Shown here: positions 14,051 to 18,290 of the stretch, piece by piece
Layout of the letters: every line of letters starts with the position of its first letter
Numbering within the stretch: the stretch's first letter is position 1
Assembly (NCBI GenBank): GCA_964501815.1
Contig: CAZCUR010000052.1
Location: forward strand, 1-18,290
Length of the DNA: 18,290 nt
DNA from: Geothermobacter sp964501815
GTDB lineage: Bacteria; Desulfobacterota; Desulfuromonadia; Desulfuromonadales; Geothermobacteraceae
Reading direction: 5' to 3'
Notes under the pieces: model-generated
Told to the model about the DNA's origin: nothing
What the model saw: only the letters and a program-made list of their open reading frames with translations
The model's database searches: none
Program-made: the position numbers and the translations under genes

Positions 14051-16249
14051 GTGTCCCTGCTCGACAAAAAACTGAGCCGTCGCCGCTTCCTCGGGCTGTC
14101 GTCATGCACGCTGGCGACAGCTGCAGTCGGTTCACAGGTCAAGGTTCTGCATGCGCTGGCCAAAACCGGAAACGTCAGCAAACCCCAGGCCGGCCCGAAC
14201 GAGGACGTCTTCACCAGTTGCGGCATGTGTGTCAACAAATGCGGCGTCATCGCCCGGGTCCGCAACGGTGTCATCGAAAAACTCGACCCCAATCCGCACT
14301 TCATCAAAAGTCGCGCCATGCTGTGCGCGCGCGGCAACGCCGGGATTGGCGTGGTTTACGACCCCGACCGGCTCAAGTATCCGCTGATTCGCACCGGCAA
14401 GAGGGGTGAAGGCAAGTTCCGCCGCGCCAGCTGGGAAGAGGCTCTCGATCTGGTGGCCAAAAAGATGAACGAAATTGCGGACAAGTACACCCGCGCCGGT
14501 GTCATGTTCGCCTCAACTGAAGGGACCTACCAGGACCATTTTTTCCTGCAGCTGGCAGAATGCTTTGGGTCCCCCAACACCATCCGTCACCCGACCCTGT
14601 GCCTCTCTTCCAACATCCAGGGGATGTCGGCGACTTTCGGCACCAACCCCACTCCGGACGTTCTCAACGCCGACTACATCATCATGAGCGGCGCCAACCG
14701 CAGCGAAGCCCTGATCACACCTGACTCCATCGACCTGCTCAAGGGGGAGGGCGGCCGGCGCAAACTGATTTATCTCGATCCGCGTTTCACCAAAACCGCC
14801 GCCAAGGCGGATCAGTGGTATCCGATCAAGGCCGGAACCGACCTCGCTTTCGTGCTGGCGATGATCCACGTGATCGTCAACGAAGGGCTCTATGACCGCA
14901 CATTCGTCAAGGAAAACTGCGTCGGATTCGACAAACTCATTCCGCATGTGCGCAATTACACCCCCGAGTGGGCCGAGCGGGAATGCGAAATTCCTGCCGC
15001 CGACATCCGCCGCATCGCCCGGGAATTCGCCATGGCCGCCCCCAGGGCCGTGTACTACCAGGGACGGCGCTCGTCCTTCATGACCGACGATACCCAGCTG
15101 CGCCGGGGCATCGCCATCCTCAACGCCATCATCGGCAACTGGGACGTAAAAGGCGGGCTGGTCCCCAACAGCAAAATCCCCATCGGCAAGCATGACTACC
15201 TGGCACCCTGGTACGACGATGTGCCGGACCGGCTTGATGCCGGCAGCGTCGCCTATCTGTCGGAAAAAGACGGCGCCTGGGTTCCGTTCCGGGAGCGCGT
15301 GCTTGAGGGCAAGCCCTATCCGGTCAAGGGGATGATGGTCTACAAGCAGAACGTGCTGGCCTCGGTGCCCGATCGCGCCAAAAGCCTGAAAATGATGGAC
15401 CAGATGGACTTCATCTGCACCATCGATATCACCATGAGCGATACCGCGTGGTACTCCGACGTCGTCCTGCCCGAAGCGACCTACCTGGAACGCCAGGACC
15501 CACTCGAATCCCTGGGCGGCATCCTCCCGGTGGTTGTCTGGCGCCAGCCCTGCATCAAACCGATGTTCGAAAGCAAGCCGAACATCTGGATCATGAAGGA
15601 GCTGGCCAAACGCCTCGGTCCGGACATCGCCGAACAGTTCCAGTTCACCATGGACGAGGTCATTGCAACCCAGGTCAAGGGACGGCCGGAGATTTTGCAG
15701 GCGCTGAAAACCAAAGGAGTTTATTACGAAAAAACCGAACCGACCTACGGCAAGACCCGTGGCAAGCGGCTGCGCACCAAAAGCGGCAAAATCGAAATCT
15801 ACTCGGAGAAATACGCCCGAAAGGGGCTCGATCCACTCCCGGTTTACCGGACCCCCAAACCGGTCCCCCCGGACAAGTACCGTCTGCTGGTGGGCCGGCA
15901 CGCCTACTTCACCCACGGCACCACGGCCAACAACCAGTACCTCAACGAGATCATGCCCGAGAACACCCTCTGGCTGAACAGCGACGAGGCCCGGCGCCGG
16001 GGACTGAAAGACGGCATGATGGTCAGGGTGAGCAGTGCTGTCGGCGAACAGGTCCTGCGCCTTGAGGTCACCGACAAGATCCGGCCCGACTGCGTCTACA
16101 TGGCCCACGGCTTCGGAGTGCTGTCAAAAGGGCTCAGAACGGTTTACGGCAAAGGCGGCTGTGACGCCGCCCTGATCGAAAGCCGCCATGACGCCATCTC
16201 CGGCAACGCCGCCATGCATGAAACCTTTGTCGACGTCAAACCGGTATGA
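14051..16249 (+). CDS. Molybdopterin oxidoreductase catalytic subunit (PsrA/PhsA/SrrA type)
   Basis: This 732-residue protein is a member of the DMSO reductase superfamily with a bis-molybdopterin guanine dinucleotide cofactor, acting in the periplasm. Seen: a twin-arginine signal (SRRRFLGL at 9-16); a [4Fe-4S] site at Cys57, Cys60, Cys64 and Cys92 (CX2CX3CX27C); and HPTLCLSSN at 180-188, where Cys184 is the likely Mo ligand (inferred by position). The C-terminal cap domain includes HAYFTHGTTANNQY and WLNSDEARRRGLKDG, normal for cofactor binding. Together with the B and C subunits downstream it forms the polysulfide/thiosulfate reductase architecture, also used by selenite and related reductases. 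The exact substrate is not readable from the sequence. The B gene follows after 25 bp. No maturation chaperone (TorD-like) is visible in the window. Confidence 0.88.
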   Translation: MSLLDKKLSRRRFLGLSSCTLATAAVGSQVKVLHALAKTGNVSKPQAGPNEDVFTSCGMCVNKCGVIARVRNGVIEKLDPNPHFIKSRAMLCARGNAGIGVVYDPDRLKYPLIRTGKRGEGKFRRASWEEALDLVAKKMNEIADKYTRAGVMFASTEGTYQDHFFLQLAECFGSPNTIRHPTLCLSSNIQGMSATFGTNPTPDVLNADYIIMSGANRSEALITPDSIDLLKGEGGRRKLIYLDPRFTKTAAKADQWYPIKAGTDLAFVLAMIHVIVNEGLYDRTFVKENCVGFDKLIPHVRNYTPEWAERECEIPAADIRRIAREFAMAAPRAVYYQGRRSSFMTDDTQLRRGIAILNAIIGNWDVKGGLVPNSKIPIGKHDYLAPWYDDVPDRLDAGSVAYLSEKDGAWVPFRERVLEGKPYPVKGMMVYKQNVLASVPDRAKSLKMMDQMDFICTIDITMSDTAWYSDVVLPEATYLERQDPLESLGGILPVVVWRQPCIKPMFESKPNIWIMKELAKRLGPDIAEQFQFTMDEVIATQVKGRPEILQALKTKGVYYEKTEPTYGKTRGKRLRTKSGKIEIYSEKYARKGLDPLPVYRTPKPVPPDKYRLLVGRHAYFTHGTTANNQYLNEIMPENTLWLNSDEARRRGLKDGMMVRVSSAVGEQVLRLEVTDKIRPDCVYMAHGFGVLSKGLRTVYGKGGCDAALIESRHDAISGNAAMHETFVDVKPV

Positions 16250-16274
16250 GAATCCTCCAGGGAGATAAGCAACC

Positions 16275-16829
16275 ATGAAAAACAAGCGGTTCGCCATCGT
16301 ACTCGACACCCGTCGCTGCATCGACTGCAAGGCCTGCACCGTCGCATGCAAGGCGGAAAACAACGTCCCTCTCGGTCGGGAAAACTATCGCAACTGGGTC
16401 GATGAGGAAAAACTGCGCGGCCAGTACCCGAATCTCGGCCAGAGTTTTACCCCCAGCCAGTGCCAGCACTGCAGCAACCCGCCCTGCGCGCATGTCTGTC
16501 CGACCCGGGCGACAACCGTCAATCCGGACGGCATCGTCCATGTGGATGCGGACAAGTGCATCGGCTGCAAATACTGCATGACCGCCTGTCCCTACAACGC
16601 CCGTTACTACAACGAGGACATCGGCGCGGTCGACAAATGCACCTTCTGCATGCAGCGCGTTTATGTCGGTCGCATCCCGGCCTGTGTTGAAACCTGTCCG
16701 ACCAAGGTGCGGGTCTTCGGCGACCTCAACGACCCCTGCAGTGAGGTCTCAAAACTGCTGGCGAAATACCCGTCGCGGGTTCTGAAACCGGCCCAGGGGA
16801 CCAAACCCAATCTCTATTACCTGATCTAG
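16275..16829 (+). CDS. Four-cluster ferredoxin subunit (PsrB/PhsB/DmsB type)
   Basis: This 184-residue protein carries 16 cluster cysteines in four groups: 15/18/21/25, 63/66/71/75, 95/98/101/105 and 122/125/137/141. That is the pattern of the four-[4Fe-4S] electron-transfer subunit that links an NrfD-type membrane protein to a molybdopterin enzyme. It has no signal peptide, as expected for a subunit co-exported with its Tat-carrying partner. AGGGAGAT precedes the ATG. The length is close to that of PsrB/PhsB, and the clusters are complete, so no electron-transfer step looks lost. The membrane subunit gene begins 10 bp after its stop. Confidence 0.92.
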   Translation: MKNKRFAIVLDTRRCIDCKACTVACKAENNVPLGRENYRNWVDEEKLRGQYPNLGQSFTPSQCQHCSNPPCAHVCPTRATTVNPDGIVHVDADKCIGCKYCMTACPYNARYYNEDIGAVDKCTFCMQRVYVGRIPACVETCPTKVRVFGDLNDPCSEVSKLLAKYPSRVLKPAQGTKPNLYYLI

Positions 16830-16839
16830 GAGGAGAGCC

Positions 16840-17988
16840 ATGAGCCCAACAAAACTTCGTCCAGGCCTGCCGATCTGGCTGGGACTGCTTTGCGTCGGCG
16901 TCCTTGTCGGCCTTGCCGGCGCGATCAACGTCTTTCTGCATGGCCACGCCCAGGTCTACAATGTCACCCGTGAAATTCCCTGGGGCATTCTGATCGCCAC
17001 CTACGTTTTTCTGGTGGTTTCCAGTACGGGACTCTGCCTCGTCTCCAGCCTGGGACACGTGTTCGGCATTGAAAAATTCGAGTTCATCGGCAAACGCGCC
17101 ATTCTGCTCGCCATTTTGACCCTGCTGTGCGGATTCGGCACCATCGCCATGGAACTGAACCACCCTATCCGCATGGGCATCTATGCCCTGCTCAGTCCCA
17201 ATTTCCATTCCGCCATCTGGTGGATGGGAACCCTCTACGGACTGTACCTGGTTCTTCTGTGCGGCGAATTCTTCTTTCTCATGAAAGGGGCCCACAAGGG
17301 CGCGTTCGCCATGGGCATGCTCGGATTTATCGCCGCCATCTCGGCGCACTCAAACCTCGGCGCCGTCTTCGGGCTGCTGGAAGCGCGTCCGTTCTGGCAC
17401 GGTTCGTTTCTGCCGATCTACTTTATCCTTTCGGCTCTGGTTTCCGGTGGCGCCATCATCAGCATGATCGTCTACTTCAACTACAAGCCCAAACACGGTC
17501 TGATGCCACAAAAATATGAAGATTTCATGGCCACCCTGGGAAAACTGCAGGCCCTGTTTCTGATGATTCTGGTCTTTTTCGTCATCTGGAAAATCATCCC
17601 GGGGCTCTACGGCACGCCGCCAGGAAAATATGAAGCAACCATGGCCCTCATCAATGGCCCGCTCTCTTTCAATTTCTGGTTCTTCGAAGTCCTGCTCGGC
17701 CTGGCCATCCCGGTTCTGCTGCTGCTCAATCGCAAAACCCGCACGCCGCGCGGCGTCATGGCGGCCGGGCTGTCCGCAACCATCGGCATCTTCTTCATGC
17801 GCTATGACCTGGTCATTGCCGGGCAACTTGTCACCATGCGCGAAGGAACGGCCAATCTGGTCAACGGCCTGCTCAGTTACTCCCCTTCGCTGACGGAAGT
17901 CGCCATCGTCATCGGCGCCATTTCTGCCTGTCTGCTCCTGTACACGCTGGCGGAAAAGATGCTGCCGCTGGCAGAAGAACAGGGTTAA
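16840..17988 (+). CDS. NrfD/PsrC-family membrane subunit
   Basis: This 382-residue protein has about nine or ten hydrophobic segments and belongs to the NrfD/PsrC family, which anchors the complex and exchanges electrons with the quinone pool. Seen: an N-terminal hydrophobic stretch at about 11-32, IPWGILIATYVF near 46-57, the ELNHPIRMG segment at about 105-113 and PFWHGSFLPIYF near 183-194, regions typically placed near the quinol site. It has no cofactor motifs, as is usual. AGGAGGAG gives a strong ribosome site just before the ATG. It completes an A-B-C operon with the two preceding genes. A GC hairpin and an exported redoxin gene follow. Confidence 0.92.
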   Translation: MSPTKLRPGLPIWLGLLCVGVLVGLAGAINVFLHGHAQVYNVTREIPWGILIATYVFLVVSSTGLCLVSSLGHVFGIEKFEFIGKRAILLAILTLLCGFGTIAMELNHPIRMGIYALLSPNFHSAIWWMGTLYGLYLVLLCGEFFFLMKGAHKGAFAMGMLGFIAAISAHSNLGAVFGLLEARPFWHGSFLPIYFILSALVSGGAIISMIVYFNYKPKHGLMPQKYEDFMATLGKLQALFLMILVFFVIWKIIPGLYGTPPGKYEATMALINGPLSFNFWFFEVLLGLAIPVLLLLNRKTRTPRGVMAAGLSATIGIFFMRYDLVIAGQLVTMREGTANLVNGLLSYSPSLTEVAIVIGAISACLLLYTLAEKMLPLAEEQG

Positions 17989-17995
17989 GACCAAC

Positions 17996-18027
17996 GCGCT
18001 CCGGAGCTGTAACAGGCTCCGGAGCGC
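17996..18027 (+). repeat. Perfect 12-bp inverted repeat between nrfD-type and redoxin genes
   Basis: GCGCTCCGGAGC (17996-18007) and GCTCCGGAGCGC (18016-18027) pair without mismatch around an 8-nt loop. No T-run follows, so it is not a standard terminator on the plus strand. It starts 7 bp after the membrane-subunit stop and ends 13 nt before the next ATG, placing the only GGAG (18021-18024) near that ATG inside the stem. A processing, attenuation or translation-limiting role is possible. Confidence 0.7.
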
Positions 18028-18040
18028 CCGCGATGGCACC

Positions 18041-18290
18041 ATGAAACGCCTCCTGATCCTTTTCTTTCTTTTGGGTCTGGCGCTGGCAGCGAACGGCGCA
18101 CACGCCACTCCGATTGATCTGGGTGAGCGCTTTCCCGACCTGCCTCTGGAAGCACCCCGTACCCCACAGGCGCGCCACTATCTGGGGCTCCCTGAAGGGG
18201 CTTCTTTCCGCCTTGGCGACATCCCCGCCGAGGTGGTTCTGGTTGAAGTCCTGAACGTACTGTGCCCCCACTGCCAGAAACAGACTGGCC
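18041..18290 (+). CDS. Exported thioredoxin-fold (TlpA/redoxin-like) protein, 3' end outside window
   Basis: The visible 83 residues begin with a clear Sec signal peptide (hydrophobic 4-17, likely cleavage after Ala22 in AHA). Then follow LGERFPDLPLEAP, a YLGLPEGASFRLGDI segment and VLVEVLNVLCPHCQK, in which Cys75-Pro-His-Cys78 is a thioredoxin-type redox motif. This is the pattern of periplasmic redoxin/TlpA proteins that reduce disulfides or handle thiol compounds. The ATG at 18041 has no free ribosome site; an ATG at 18033 is out of frame and stops after three codons. Position directly after a CISM operon suggests a role in maturing or assisting the reductase, or in handling reactive sulfur or selenium intermediates. 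The window ends inside the gene. Confidence 0.75.
   Translation, partial: MKRLLILFFLLGLALAANGAHATPIDLGERFPDLPLEAPRTPQARHYLGLPEGASFRLGDIPAEVVLVEVLNVLCPHCQKQTG

Noticed and set aside
14513..16108. Long open frame on the minus strand (531 codons)
   Set aside because: It is antisense to the molybdopterin subunit, whose motifs are complete; composition is that of a mirror frame.

Overview
The window reads as a GC-rich chromosomal segment from a Gram-negative, probably anaerobic, respiring bacterium. Gene content (a monohaem c-type cytochrome next to a DUF3373-like porin, a Tat-exported molybdopterin reductase with FeS and NrfD subunits, a nucleotidyltransferase fused to a degenerate mutase) points to the Desulfuromonadia (Geobacter/Desulfuromonas relatives). 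This placement is inference from family distribution, not from a marker gene. I saw no tRNA, rRNA, CRISPR array, transposase or phage gene.

Layout. (1) Positions 1-1343, minus strand: the 5' part of a small asparaginase-type gene, preceded 5 bp upstream by a TIGR01212/YhcC-type radical SAM gene. (2) Positions 1493-11288, plus strand: a tight six-gene alpha-glucan/nucleotide-sugar operon: nucleotidyltransferase with pseudo-mutase domain, GH57 amylase-type enzyme, GalT-family nucleotidylyltransferase, GH13-type enzyme, glycogen synthase GlgA, and a 78-residue very acidic protein. Gene junctions of +4, -4 and -4 bp in the second half show translational coupling. A hairpin plus T-run follows. (3) Positions 11350-11671: an AT-richer 320-bp intergenic region with short direct repeats. 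(4) Positions 11672-13952: a small periplasmic cytochrome c and a large beta-barrel porin, closed by a strong terminator. The porin is interrupted by a 100-N assembly gap whose flanks are the same 55 nt, so the gap is almost certainly artificial and the gene intact. (5) Positions 14051-18290: a three-subunit molybdopterin oxidoreductase of the polysulfide/thiosulfate/selenite reductase type (A, B, C), followed by an exported thioredoxin-fold protein that runs off the window.

How the genes fit. In the glucan block an NDP-sugar enzyme, a GalT-type enzyme, GlgA and two glucan-active hydrolase/transferase families would make and remodel a storage alpha-glucan. No separate GlgC or GlgB is visible, and both the mutase domain and the GH13 enzyme deviate from their family catalytic motifs. 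In the respiratory block, quinol electrons would pass through the NrfD subunit and four FeS clusters to the periplasmic Mo enzyme. The porin, cytochrome and redoxin next to it suggest uptake or handling of a sulfur- or selenium-type substrate, or electron exchange at the outer membrane. The substrate cannot be read from the sequence.
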